DNA from: Punica granatum
Taxonomy: Eukaryota; Streptophyta; Magnoliopsida; Myrtales; Lythraceae
Reading direction: 5' to 3'
Assembly (NCBI RefSeq): GCF_007655135.1
Contig: NC_045127.1
Coordinates: 14,765,001 to 14,829,000 of the forward strand
DNA length: 64,000 bases
The notes under the pieces are model-generated. The model saw nothing but the letters and a program-made list of their open reading frames with translations, ran no database searches and was not told where the DNA came from. Numbering within the stretch: position 1 is the stretch's first letter; each line of letters begins with the position of its first letter. This document shows, piece by piece, positions 47,836 to 60,020 of this stretch. The position numbers and the translations under genes were made by a program.

Positions 47836-47967
47836 TGTGTATGAGTAATGCCGTTCTCTATTAGGGTGTCTGGCTTATATATATATATACACATATATAC
47901 ATATACACACTAAGATAACCGTATAAAATTACAATATAGTCCCCATTTCACATATGTATCCCTAATA
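47836..47967 (-). repeat. 5' LTR of copia element B
   Basis: Plus-strand text TGTGTATGAGTAATGCCGTT to TATCCCTAATA. It matches the other LTR with small differences and a length difference in a TA-rich run. On the element's own strand the LTR starts TATTAGGG rather than TG, and ends CA. Confidence 0.92.
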
Positions 47968-47972
47968 AATTC

Positions 47973-48374
47973 CTCTCTTTCTTCTTACGCTCTAAGTATG
48001 CTTTTAAGTGGAGTTTAAATACAAAAGAATAATATAGAGATACAGGGGCCTTAAATTTGGTTTTCAAGGGACTAAATTGAACTAGAACCAGGCTTCAAAT
48101 AAGTCGAAGATTGAAGCTACACCGTGACCAAGGGGCGTGGCTGCTGTCATCGAGCACTTAGGAGGTGTTGGGAACTCGGCAGACTGCAGTCACGATAGAG
48201 GTAGTAGACCGCGATCTCGAATTATTTTTCCAGCCACTGACCCAGTCAAACCACACAGTCTCAGATGGTCCATGGCTCAGTTGAGTCACTGACTGTGGTC
48301 CTTCGCTCCAGACAAGAGTTCCAGCCCCAATTCATCTACTCTCCCCCATCTTCGGTCGGAAATCGTCCTTGTTA
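47973..48374 (-). repeat. 5' LTR of copia element A, piece 2
   Basis: Continues 42880 exactly after the AATTC duplication (CTCTCTTTCTTCTTACGCTC) and aligns with 40795-41187. The outer end is approximate. Confidence 0.7.
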
Positions 48375-48871
48375 CTCGTCAGGTCTTTGTGTACTCCATG
48401 AGATATATAAGAAGCACTCAAAAAAAGAAAAATAATTACGCCAAAGATATAATGGATCTAATAACATATTATCCATCTCTCTAAATCGCCTTTTCTTTCT
48501 TAAGTAATTATCTAAAATCGAATAGCGTATGTATAAATGTATTATATATAATATGATAAATAGTTTTTGTCGACATATACTGCAATTTGAGATTCAGGTT
48601 CAAGGAATTTTTACCTAACCCTTTATTAATCGCAACAGCCGTACCATTTGAGGGCCGCCTCCTCTGAGGAATATTACGAAATTCTTTTGCTCGCCGTGCA
48701 TTATGTAACATCGTGTGCATTTTCCTGTCAGAAATCTGAGCACTAGCCATGAAGACATTATTTGAGAGACTGATCATTATTTTATTTTATTTTCTGGAAA
48801 AACAAAACATAATTATTTAATTTAGAACTATGGCTGCAATGCAGTTAACTGATATTAACTTATCAATATTG

Positions 48872-48906
<35 letters not shown>

Positions 48907-49269
48907 CCACCATGAGTTCAAGTAGTTTGACGCATCTTTTTCTTAAATGAAGTAAATTTATGATTAGAAAAATTTTGCCTCCTAGTGAGTCAAACATGCT
49001 CGAATGTAAAGTAAACGAAATCTATTAAATTTTTTATTAGTAAGTGATGGGGAAAAAAAGCAACGTTACAGAGAAGTGCAAGTGCATTTTCCTAAAAAAA
49101 TGACTTAATGTGATGGGCGCATTTCAACTGCTCTTTTCTTTTTGTTTTTTATGGGTGAACAACTACTGTATTAATTAACATGGGAGCTCCTACGTGCTAT
49201 TATAAAGATCGAAAATTTTCTTTTTTCTTAATTTTCTTTCGGAAATTGTCCAAATTATTATTTAACTAA
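48375..49269. other. Intergenic AT-rich DNA with TA run
   Basis: A pure (TA)n run occupies about 48875-48903. A minus-strand frame at 48508-48777 was examined and not called. Confidence 0.4.
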
Positions 49270-49458
49270 TTTTTTTGTGTGTGAACCTTGTTATTCGGAA
49301 GCTCAATTAATCTCCAACTAATTCAATCAAGTCAGGTTAACCCATTAAGGGGTAAAGCTCTCCCAATGTGGATTTTCTGCATTCACAAAGAACTCGAACC
49401 TGAGACTTACTTAAGCGGAACAAGCGCCAAACCGCTTAAATTAACTCTCATTTGTATA
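49270..49458 (-). repeat. SINE family B copy, minus strand
   Basis: Flanked by exact 10-bp ATTTAACTAA at 49260-49269 and 49459-49468. On the minus strand it reads TTAATTTAAGCGGTTTGGCG at the A-box region, CTCAGGTTCGAGTTC with a near-perfect B box, and TTTACCCCTTAATGGGTTAA. It matches the copies at 35958 and 62079. Confidence 0.86.
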
Positions 49459-49848
49459 ATTTAACTAACTATGACATTCAGTTGATTCCCCATTTTAGGA
49501 GAATCGTTTCCGGAGTTTAGAGGAATGAGATTTCGACTCCCGCGAAATAAAACATGTACAATCGAAATGAAGCATTCTGTTCCAATCTCGGATTAAATTC
49601 TTTTTTGAACCAAATGAGTCTCCTTCCTGTTTCTCCTTACTATTGAAAATTTATAAAGTAATAGTATTGACCTCTTTCCTTGTGGAATAATTAGTTTGTT
49701 ATTTTTAAATAATTCGTTGACAATCTAAATGAACGTAATTTCACAAAAATATAATCATTTGAAAACTATTGTTTCATTGGTTAATTGTTTTTATGTACGC
49801 CTAGGCATACCACGGGTACCATTTAATGACTTACAAATAGAGCTTCCA

Positions 49849-49995
49849 TTATATCGAGAGAGGACGTAGCGCGATGACACATGTCCATCAAGAAATTTTA
49901 TATTTGATACTTAGTGAGACTATCCGTGTCTTTTTATTAGCTATTAAAATTTTTATTTCATTGTACTAAACCCACGAGCCTCTCTTACAACCGAA
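49849..49995 (+). repeat. SINE family A copy with 14-bp target duplication
   Basis: Flanked by exact 14-bp AAATAGAGCTTCCA at 49835-49848 and 49996-50009. The body reads GAGAGGACGTAGCGCGATGA, TTTGATACTTAGTGAGACTA, TTTTTATTAGCTATTAAAAT, CCCACGAGCCTCTCTTACAA then CCGAAA. Confidence 0.88.
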
Positions 49996-50009
49996 AAATA
50001 GAGCTTCCA

Positions 50010-52286
50010 CTGTACAATTCTAAGCTATATATTCTGACATGTCTAAAATTTACCTTTCCCAGGCTAATTGAATGGTACGTACTAAATTTAAAATTCCGCA
50101 TACATATACGATAATTGAATATTAATCTGAAGGTTTAACATTTTTCAGTGACTTATCGATTCAGTAATCTATCGTTTCCGAGAGAGCATTCATCCCTAGC
50201 AATTTTCACGTCTATAATTATCCCTGAAACTGTATATTCATGAGATACTTCCGGTTTGGCCTTTTTCTTTTCATGACATTTTACTCATGCCCTCATAAGT
50301 TCTGTTGCAATATTTGGAATCGGTTCATCTTTCATCTACGTAGAGACGTTCCAATTTATTTATATAACTTTCTCGACCTTCAGCTGCCAAAATAAGAAAA
50401 AAAAGTTATATGACTTTCGGTGAAGGATAGTTGTTGTTTTCCGATTTGATATAATTGATTAGTTAATTGTACAGTATTAGCGTCGTACGAATCACAATCG
50501 CATTTTTTAGACATCATATTGTCGCTTATTAGGCTTCACAAAGCAATGAATCGATTAGTTAATTATGAAATCAAATGATGTGCCACTCTACTTCAAAGCA
50601 GATGATTAATTATGTTGAATTGCAAGCCAACTAATGTGGAAAATATCGCATTTTGATCGCACAATGGAAAATTGCCGCACGCCATTCACATTTTCTCCCT
50701 TTCTTTTCTGGAATGATCATAATCCCCTTTCAGACTGAAAAAAAATTATTTAATATTTGCAGAAGTTACTAGGCACTTAGATTATTGAAACTTATGGTAG
50801 AAAGTTACTTAGCGCTTTCTGCCACTTCTATGGAAAAAGGAAAAAAGAAAAAACCTTTTTGTGTTAACTTTTGGCTTCTAATTAATATTTTGTGAATTCC
50901 TTTCTAAAATATCATATACAATATTATAAATTATGTCCATTAACCTAGTAAATGAAAAAGAAAAATTACATAAGAAATCCTACTGACTAGAGTAGAACCC
51001 AGAACCTCTTCATTTTGGGAGAGGATACGTTTCAATTGACTGCACCCAATTTCCCAACGTTCACTTCTTAAACTTTTTTTTTCCTTCTAGTTTTTAAAAT
51101 TTCAATTGTTTAGGTACATTTACGCTAATTGTTTCGTGTACATTTCTTGAACTTATTCAATATATACATCATTATGTATAGTCGTGTTTATGCGTTCTCA
51201 AACTTATTTTCTCAAAATAAAGATTGCACGATTTTAAGGGTGCACCCTCTCAGGAGTGATAAATATTAACTATGTATGTTATATATGTGTGTATGTATAT
51301 ATAGATATAGATTGATAGAGTAGAGAGCTTGTCGGCAAGAAGAGGGCATGCATATTTCCTATTTATCGAGCTGAAAGACAGACTAGCTAGCTATAGTATT
51401 AAATGCTGTATATAATATTCACGTGATTGAAGCACAAGTGAAGAAATACCATATAGACTCATAATATTGATGAGAGGAGACATGTACTGGTCAAGTTGCA
51501 CGTGACTTGTTTATATGTTTTGCAGCAACATTGGGACCATAGACGGACGGACCCACTGAATGTAGCAGAGTTTAGATATCGATATATATATATATATATA
51601 TGTATATCATATTATTTCATATAATATAATATATATATATATATATTTTCTAATGACATTGATGAATTCTGTGCAATCTCATGGGCAGAACAAAGAGAGA
51701 TTAATTAATTATTAATACGGCTTCAATTGAATGTTATGATGGGAGGAGGGAATTATATTAATAGCTGTGAATTGCAGTGGGCAGCACAGCAAAAAGTCAA
51801 ATTACAATTCAAAACAAGAGTCAAAATTGTCATCAAACATCGTCAGGGGTTGAATCATATTTTTATTTATGGAATATTAAACTGTGTGAGTACGGTTTAA
51901 ACAGAGGAACATGAATGATTATGGGAGATATCTCTTCTGTTTGTTTGGATCAGATTCTCCTCCCGAACGCAGAGAATTTTGATGATGTCTACTTCTTATC
52001 ACCACATGATCGATCTCAGGTTTTCCATGTCCTCGAATTTCGTGTTTGTATTTTCATACATGATCGTATGCAGCAACCATTTTTCATTCACGATTACTAA
52101 ACATGCACCATACAATGGATGTCATATGTATAATTCCGAATACAATTCTACGTGAAGTCATAGATGTAGTGAATTGCAATAGCTGAATTAGTTTCGAAGA
52201 TTACATGTACGTCCTACTTTGGATATGGCGTAGTAAACTTATGCGCCTTGTGCATGGTGGACATTAATTTTTTGGATAATTATAAC
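50010..52286. other. Intergenic AT-rich DNA
   Basis: Contains (TA)n and imperfect TA palindromes at 51581-51646. No gene recognised. Confidence 0.4.
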
Positions 52287-52532
52287 GGAAATCTTAATTA
52301 TAAGTAGGCTATAAAATTTGAATCTGAATCAATAAATCAATTTGATTACATCAGTTTTAAAATATTTGATCAGTTATACGCAATTTAGTCCAAATCGGCC
52401 AAATTTCGTTCCGTTAATGGATAACGGCGTGGATTAAATGTGTACAGCAGTCTAAAATGTTTCAGAACTGATATATTCGAATTGATTCATTTAGGACTCT
52501 AATTCAAATTTTAGTACATTTATAAGATTTCC
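52287..52532. mobile_element. Foldback MITE (246 bp)
   Basis: Left arm GGAAATCTTA, AAAATTTGAATC, TCAATTTGATTACATCAGTT. The right arm is the complement: AACTGATATATTCGAATTGA, AATTCAAATTTTAGTACA, TAAGATTTCC. The arms meet around CCGTTAATGGATAACGG. No coding capacity and no clear target duplication. Confidence 0.7.
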
Positions 52533-54246
52533 ATCCGCAATCAACACCCCTTAATTCTTCAAATTTTGTTGCATAATAATGAACTATTGCGCATAATGCA
52601 TTTCTAACTATGTCAATGTTAGACGAACATATAAGATATGGCATGGAAAATTCAAAAAATATGCATCTGTCATACTGCGGTTCATTTTTTTATTATTTTT
52701 TTTCCCTTTTGTGGATTGCCCAATATATGAAAGTTTCAAAAATTTCATTAACTCAGTGTCTAGTCAGATGAAACATTGACCGTGAATTTTCTTTAATTGA
52801 TAATACTCGAATTTGATATCTTAATTAAATAAAAAACGCCATTCGCTGGAAAAAAAAATGCCGAATCATCCCAATCAATTCACATAGATTATACTGCAGT
52901 TTATCCTTAGTTAATGAAAATATAATTGCATCAAATTCTCATTGATTTACTACTCCTTTATGAGATAGATCTGAAACTGGAAAGTCACCACCCATTAATA
53001 GATAATTGTCGATTGGTGGGGCCCGAAGCAGAAGCTTATGATGGCTCTTCTGTTTTATCCCTTGTTGTTGTCTTGAGTCCACAAGGGTTCGCCATTGGGG
53101 TCAATCCCCCAGTCCCTCGTTGCTATGACTTTGCCTGGCCCCTTTACTGAAACCCACTTGACTCACTGCCATCACTTAACAGTGCTTGGCCCACCCTGAG
53201 TCCTCTCTCGTCTCGGTGCCGTAAGCATATATAATTGAAAATATCAAATGATGCAAATTGAAAAATGAATCGAAAATTTTATTGATCACTTACAATAACA
53301 TCATGCATATATCTTTTTTTTTATACCACTATTTAGCTTTGTGTGTGAAAGAGTTATATGCGAAAAATCTTCCGAAGAATCGCATCATTTTAGTCTCACT
53401 GATCGTGATAATTTTACGCTTGAAGGGTACCTGAAATCTTAGATTGATGGATCATACCGTAAGTGATCGAAATGTTGGTTGTAGAAGAAATTGTTATGTT
53501 TCAACTGCATGAAGATGAATTATTGAATCAAGACTATTACGTTAGTGTGCCTGTAGAATCTCGTCCAATCTTGCCAAGTAACAAAATTTATGTCTGAGAA
53601 ATTTTAGAAAACAAATGCTGAATTTTGTGACTGTTCAAGCTTGCTAGATGAAAGTGTACGGTATAATATATGTTTTTCAAACACTTCTCGTGGTCGCATG
53701 GTTCATATAAAACAATTAAGGCCCAAGTCGTAAAATTTATTGATCTTTACAAATAGGTCGAAGGATTGTCTGAAATCGGAAATGTCAATTTTCTTTGCTA
53801 TTATAACACTAGGTTGGTCGGATTGAAGAGAAAAGATGGGAAAAAGAGGGGAAGTAAAGGAAAGGAAATTTCGTCTCGTTTGAATATGAAATTTCAAAGG
53901 ATTATAAGGAGTATGAAAATAAGACTATTACCTGCTTTCACCAAGAGCACATTTTCTTTCAACCCCAATTTGTTAAAATGATGGTGAAAAATTATTGAAA
54001 AATTTAAATTTATATGAATAACAAAATTATCCCATTTCTTTTGCTAATAACTCCATATAAAATGATAACATAATCATTTAATTTAAAATTTCTCTTCCCT
54101 TGCCTTATCCTTATTAAATATTCTAAAAAAAAAATTAAGGACCCATTATTTTTACAAAATTATTTCTCACTTTGTGTCTCTATCGTTTTTTCCTTTTCTA
54201 AAAATTTATTTCCCCATAGAAAATTATAAAAATATGTTTACTAATG
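52533..54246. other. Intergenic AT-rich DNA
   Basis: No gene or repeat recognised. A plus-strand frame near 52926-53150 is GC-richer than its surroundings but shows no family resemblance. Confidence 0.35.
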
Positions 54247-54402
54247 TTTTTTAGGTTACTGGGGTCCATGAAGCTAATACAATGATATAGAAAATTTAAA
54301 TAACTAATAAATTGGCACAAATAGTTTCATAACGAGAATCAAACCTGAAATCTCTTGGTTACCAAATGAGCGTACGCTACTGTATTACACATTTTTCTCA
54401 TT
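54247..54402 (-). repeat. SINE family A copy, minus strand, with target duplication
   Basis: Flanks TATGTTTACTAATG (54233-54246) and TATATTTACCAATG (54403-54416) agree in 12 of 14 bases. On the minus strand it reads CAGTAGCGTACGCTCATTTG, AGGTTTGATTCTCGTTATG at the B box, AATTTATTAGTTATTTAAAT and ATATCATTGTATTAG. Confidence 0.85.
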
Positions 54403-55720
54403 TATATTTACCAATGTGAAGTTAAAAAATTTTATGATGTGAGAATAATTGGAGTAATCACAATTAAAAGATGATAAATTATAAATGAAAAAGTCATTAA
54501 AAAGAACAATCATAAAATAGAAAATAAAAAAAAATAACGGACTAATAAAAATACTGAAAAACTAAGTAAAGAGTTTCTCCAATCTATATATCGTTTGAAA
54601 TAGGGAAAAAAAACTATTCATGAAAAAATAAACTCATTTCAATATAAGTAAACACACTTTTCGTAGTTTTCCATTTAAAAAATTTCCTAAAAATGGAAGA
54701 ATTTTTTTCCAAATTAAACAAGTCAATTTTCAACCCTTTACCTTCCCGTCCTTCCCTACCCGTCTCCTCCCCGCCATTCCCCTTCATAATGAAGTACATC
54801 CAAACATTCTTTATCGCCTGTAGCCATCGTTTACGACTTTTAAGTGTCTTGTGGTGATTCATCTCATATTGGCATATCTCATCATTGTTGCAATAATGGG
54901 CAGCTGAGCAATACTTTGATAGCACCTCCTAGCCTGGGATGCGCCATGGATTGAGAGCAAAGGTTACTTGTATTGCCTAAAATCCTTGCTCTACACTTTT
55001 TATGAAAATACTGCCACTTGGCTCCTCGAAAAATTTAGTTCCCATTTGCCCCCTCAAGAATCCCGTCTCCCTTGATCCAAATCCTGCGTCCATCCACGCT
55101 TCTAATTGAATCTTTTTGAGTATGGTCCAATGGAACATTAAGGATTAAAAATGAGCCTAGAATACAACAAGAGCTTATTCCAAATTCTCTATATATGATT
55201 CGTGATGATCATCATTGCCAAAAGTTGGTCATTAGAGAGAGAGATGGAGTTCGAGGTACAGGCTTTTATTATTATTTATATAATAGATTATATGTACCTC
55301 CATGGACACACAAAGATTCCCTCCCCATTCTGACATTTCTTTCTCCCTTCTCAATCATCAACTTCAGAGAAAAAGATAACTTACATTGTCCTCAAAGTTT
55401 CAAGACTGTCTCTCTCTCTCTCCCATCCCATCATTCAACCCCCAAACTTCTAAAAAAAATTCATTCAAACCCCCCAATAAAAATCCTATCTTTCATTTAT
55501 AAACAGTTAGTTGGGGAGGTTCCCCTTTCCCTAGAAAGGTAGATAGGAAGCTGTGGGACCCACTCTCCCTCCTCTCCAACGGGGAAGACCATATCATATC
55601 ATATATTATATTTCATTTCGTCCTGTCGAGTAATTGCCCCAAGCCTTCAACCTCTCTTCCTCTTCCTCCTCCGATATACTTTCTCTTCAGTGAGCTGCAC
55701 GAGAAGTGGAAGAGCAGACA
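54403..55720. other. MYB upstream region
   Basis: Promoter and 5' UTR of the MYB gene. A CT-rich stretch (TCTCTCTCTCTCCC) lies at about 55411-55424, as is common in plant 5' UTRs. No element is assigned with confidence. Confidence 0.4.
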
Positions 55721-56516
55721 ATGCCGACGGCACCTAATTCGTCGAGCCGACTCTCCAAGGGGGAAGCTAACCGAGGAGCTTGGACCCCCGAGGAGGACCG
55801 CAAACTGGCCCAAATCATTGAAGTCCATGGCCCAAGGCGGTGGAAACTGGTTGCAACCAAAGCAGGTACATTTAGTTGTGGTTCAAGTTGAACATGATTG
55901 GGTGACGTAAACCATTCGACTTAAGGTTCCTTAGGTTGTTCCAGTTATTGTTGCTGAATCTTGAGACATCGGTGTAGGGCTTAACCGGTGCGGGAAGAGC
56001 TGCAGGCTCAGGTGGCTTAATTACCTGAGACCCAATATCAAGAGGGGCAACATTTCTGATCAGGAAGAGGATTTGATCCTCAGACTTCACAAACTCCTAG
56101 GAAACAGGTACAGTCTATTCTCCAGAAAATTGGTCCTTTTCTCATTTCATAATTCTTATTTTGCCGTCTGTTCAATTGCTTGCGAGTTCAGGTGGTCACT
56201 AATAGCTGGGAGGCTTCCGGGACGAACAGACAATGAGATAAAGAACTATTGGAACTCTCATTTGAGCAAAAAGATAAAGCAGAAAGAGAACCACCGCAGA
56301 AGCATGAAGTCCTCGCAAAAGGATTGCTCTCACTACCCGAACGACGCGACAACAGGGAGTGGCTCTATTGTGAGAAGTGACGCGAACGAAGTGGCAAACT
56401 CGGGCTTCGCTCATCAGGACGACAGGATCTTCGATCTCTCCAACGAGGGCCCGATGAACTTGGAGTGGATGAGTAGGTTCCTTGAAATGGAGGAGAGTTG
56501 TTTTGATTTCGCATGA
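55721..56516 (+). CDS. R2R3-MYB transcription factor with bHLH-binding signature
   Basis: Three exons, 55721-55865, 55978-56107 and 56192-56516, join in frame to 199 aa. Introns of 112 and 84 bp sit at the two standard R2R3-MYB positions. R2 runs about 18-68 with Trp21, Trp41 and Trp61 at the correct spacing. R3 runs about 71-118 with Ile74, Trp93 and Trp112. Recognition helices are [12 protein letters not shown] and [12 protein letters not shown]3 has the complete [DE]Lx2[RK]x3Lx6Lx3R motif (Asp80, Leu81, Arg84, Leu88, Leu95, Arg99) for R/B-like bHLH partners, a feature of MYBs in trichome, flavonoid and seed-coat control. The tail is short and ends [19 protein letters not shown], possibly an acidic activation helix. 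The start is the ATG at 55721; an upstream in-frame GTG is not a start. I cannot place the exact subgroup. Confidence 0.94.
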
Positions 56517-56704
56517 AAAGTTAGACCTTTTTGTTTGACCCTTCGTTGCCTTCTACTGACAGACTCTGATTATGTAAAATTGCTCATGGAAATAAAATAA
56601 ATTATGTGCCAAGGATTATATATATATGTATATTAAGTCTCCTTTATTATAACCCAGTTGGGTACTGTATAATCCACAGTAGAGATTAAAATTAATTTGG
56701 GTCG
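56517..56704. other. MYB 3' UTR region
   Basis: AATAAAATAAATTATG at about 56591-56606 could be the poly(A) signal. Confidence 0.4.
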
Positions 56705-56825
56705 AGAAAGGGAGGTGGTACAGCGCCACGCACCCTAACTTAGGAACCGAGATGTTTCAAATTTGATTTCTCACCAGCGGGACCACGTGTACTTCTTTAT
56801 TTAGATTTCTATTTTTCTTATACTT
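56705..56825 (+). repeat. Possible diverged SINE family A copy
   Basis: GAAAGGGAGGTGGTACAGCG, GATGTTTCAAATTTGATTTC and TTCTTTATTTAGATTTC follow the same order as family A, but the 3' part is diverged and no target duplication is seen. Confidence 0.4.
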
Positions 56826-59800
56826 AGATTTATGAACATTCTAAATGAAAAAGAAAATGGATAGGCTAATGCCCAAACTCTACGGAACCCCATTTGGGTA
56901 AAGCATGTCAGATAAACCATATATATACATTGTTGTTTACCTAACCAAATTGAGCGTGACATAGATTTTGCTAGTTTATCGTCAAGTGACCCGATAATTG
57001 TAACTACTGTCCCCAGCAGTCATGAGCTGAGGTGGAGTCGATTCACCCTATAAACAACAGTCGATCGAGATTCAATCTGACCGACTAACCAACTCTATAT
57101 ATTTTCTTCCCTTACTATTACTTTTCAAAAAGATCTTGATCCCGCAGTTGGATTGGTCCACATCTACCTGTCTGGGGCAAGACTAAACATTCCAACAGAG
57201 TCTATATACTGTATTCAAGGTTTGATGGGAAATGGCCATGTATAATTGTTTGATGCTGAAAACTCCGAAGCCATGGGAGACAAGACCTTCTGTTAACTGA
57301 TCCACGGGTAGGATGGCACCAAAATATCCTAACAATAATAGGGAAGAAAAAACACGAATTTCAGTTGTCGGATGCAGTCCCGATTGAATTGGGGGTGATA
57401 CTATTGATGTAATTAATAAGCAATAAATCACGTCGCATAAATAAAACAAAATTAATATTTTAGAACAGAAACTCGTGGTAATTTCATAACTTACAAATGC
57501 AAGTATCTAAACTTGCAAATTCGAAACACCGCGCACAAATACGTGCCCATTGAGTTAATTTTAGCTACATGATTATTTAACAAGAAGCAAATGAGTTGTG
57601 GCAGGGACTGACCCAAAATTTAGACTTAGGGGGATGAGATCCTAGTGGGGGGCAAATAGTAAAATAGTTTTTTCGAGTTAGCGGGAGCGAATAGAAGAAA
57701 TTTCATCAAAATTTGAATGATTATATATAATTTTTCTTAACATGTGAGAATTTTAGAGGGACGACTGCCACCCCTAGCTCCCCTAAGTCCATTCATGTGT
57801 TGAGGTACTTTCTTACATTTTCATGGTCGACATACTTATTCTCTGCATATAGACGTATCAATTGTCATGCATCACAAGGGAAGGATGCGAACTGAAAGAA
57901 AGAACAGAGAATCCCGGGAATCCATCAATAGATTGGTCCCCTGAACAGAATGTTTGTCATCATATGCTATTCTGTCCATCTTCTGTATATAAAAAAACAA
58001 GGGACTGAGTTTTAAATCGAATTTTGGCCAACCACATTGTCTTGGGTTCAGATTGTTTGCTGTCACCTCCGACGCATTAACAAAACAATTGGGACATGCG
58101 TGACAAAATTGTGTGTAATCGTGTCACAGACAAAAACGAATTTCTTGTTCCTTTTCACCTTCATATATATAATCAATTGATTTTCAGAAAATTAAGCTAT
58201 GATGATCTTCTCGAAGGTTTAGGAAGACAATGAGGTGCAGTTTGAGACATTTGATGAGATGGAACATCGAGATACTCTGATTAAATTAATTTTAAGGGTA
58301 GAAGGCATGATAATTTTCTCATCTGATCAAATACCCTTCAACGAACTTCAGGTAACCAGTGAGGGAAGTATTGACTATGGAACAATAAGTAATAAATTAT
58401 GCCTTGGTCAATGGTCATACCACACTGATATCTCTATTTATCTGTTATAAGGAAAGCTTATAAATCTGTTCAGCATTAAACACTAGACCTCTTGGTTTTG
58501 AGTTGAGAAATTGTCACCCACATCTCTTAAATTAATTAATTCTCATTAAATCAACTTTTTTGAGACGCATCCTTCAACGAATTTTAATCCTCGGGTGAGA
58601 AAAAGTATTGCCTATAGAACAATGAGTAATAAAAATGTGGTGTAGTCACCAGACTGCTCTGTCAGCGTGTGGACATTACCTGCACCGATTCAAAAATCAT
58701 TGAAATACTCTTGTCAAGTCTAATGCCCGAGTGAAGATTAGTCTCAAACAAAATGTTGGGATTCCAACAATTTGAAAGTGATTGACCACAATAACTTTTT
58801 ATCCCAAATGGAGAACGTCGTCACTGCACTTAAACGACATTTGTTTTAAAATACGATGGATTAATTTATTGGTAGACCGAATAATTTTGAATTTTCTAAT
58901 TAATTAAACAATTCCTTCCCGAAAAATGATTTATTTGAAATGTGATAGTTGACCGTGAAAAAGTATCGCCTCAAAAGCAGTTATGAGGATCAGAAAGGCA
59001 ATCATACACGGAAGTGGTGGTGAGACTGAAAGGAGACTCATATTCCAATGAGAGTTTCCATTTCTTGACAACAGAAAGCTCTCTATATGCTAATTAAGCT
59101 GCAACCAATTTGTGTTTTTTTTTTTTTGGCTTTGCTCGATGAGTCTTTAGCTGCATTGGGACTATGAAAAAAAAGTTCCATTCACTTTCAGAAATCCAAA
59201 ACATATCGCCATGATAGACCTCACATTGAGCTCCCAAAAGACATAATGCCAAGAAGACAAATTCAACAGATTGGAAAAAAAGAATAATGCTGAACACACC
59301 AAGCGAGAGAACGGAAACAGCTCGTTGTAAGTGAATTCGAGAAGCCTTTGCCATTTCGATGAATGTGTGCTCATGGCGCTGAAGTTTTTCCCATCTTATG
59401 ATTCCGAGGCAGATAAATTCGTGTGGATATTTGAGCCGTATTACCGTGCTGTGTCAGAAATTAATTATGGGTATGACTTGTCTCGTAGGGGAAGTATATA
59501 ACCTACCCACATATGTTTTTTTTTTTTTTTTTGGTAACGGAGGGCTAGAATAATATTAATAATCAACCATAGTCAACGGAAGCTCGGTTATTACAAACAA
59601 GGTGGGTTTTATGGAACCCCAAAAGATTTGCTAAAAGAACATCCAAGACACCCGAAGGAGGTGTTTCCAAATACACAACTGCCTGATGGAAAACGAGAAG
59701 CCATCTTTTCGATAGTTAGACCTGACAATGGGTCGGGTCAAGTTAAGGTCGGGCCCAACTTCAGAGACCCAGCCTCACGCAGTCGAACCCCGGTGGTTGT

Positions 59801-60020
59801 GCATGGCCTTTTATCCAGGTCCACCGCATGTGAAGCCCAATTCCACACTCCGACTAGCCCCGGCCAATTTAAACATCAAGCCCGCCCAAATGCAGGCCGA
59901 TCGAGAGGCTGCTCGGTCAATTCAGGTCGATATAACTCGCTGATCGCTATGATCTGGTGATCGAGGCCGTAAGCCCAAGACCTGGTTGCTTCCTCCACCG
60001 ACCTCGCGATTTCTTTCAGG
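56826..60020. other. Intergenic, mostly unassigned repeat remnants
   Basis: Three weak items. A block at 57603-57785 has a GGGACTGACCCAAAATTTAG start and a CCCCTAGCTCCCCTAAGTCC end, typical of a common plant TE remnant. A T-run at 59517-59534 followed by GGTAACGGAGGGCTAG looks like the A tail of a minus-strand LINE. GC-richer text with GGGTCGGGTCAAG at about 59725-59945 looks like another TE remnant. No intact gene. Confidence 0.4.

Larger units (their letters stand above)
42881..47967 (-). mobile_element. Copia element B, 5.1 kb, nested in element A
   Basis: Flanked by exact 5-bp AATTC at 42876-42880 and 47968-47972. LTRs are 122 and 132 bp. On the minus strand the order is 5' LTR, primer-binding site, gag, zinc knuckle with protease, integrase, reverse transcriptase, RNase H, purine tract, 3' LTR: the Ty1/copia order. 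The coding region is broken by several stops and frameshifts, so it is not autonomous, though gag still has a 260-aa open frame. Confidence 0.93.
40548..48374 (-). mobile_element. Older copia element A, internally deleted and split
   Basis: Two diverged direct copies of an approximately 640-bp LTR bound it. The left (3') LTR is about 40548-41187. The right (5') LTR is in two pieces, about 42652-42880 and 47973-48374, because a second element was inserted. Paired blocks include CAAAGTAGAGTGGAGAGAT against CAAAGTAGACTGGAGAGAT, TTACAAGTTACA, and TAATTCCTCTCTT against TTAATTC|CTCTCTTT at the break. Only about 1.4 kb of internal DNA is left, with a gag start and an RT fragment, so this copy cannot move by itself. 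LTR ends are approximate. Confidence 0.75.

Noticed and set aside
48508..48777. 89-codon minus-strand frame, checked as a small secreted peptide (CLE, CEP or IDA type)
   Set aside because: No signal peptide and no matching C-terminal peptide motif.
59094..59374. Minus-strand frames with KWQRLLEFTYN, checked as a Ty3/gypsy integrase fragment
   Set aside because: Only a weak local likeness, with no supporting domain nearby.
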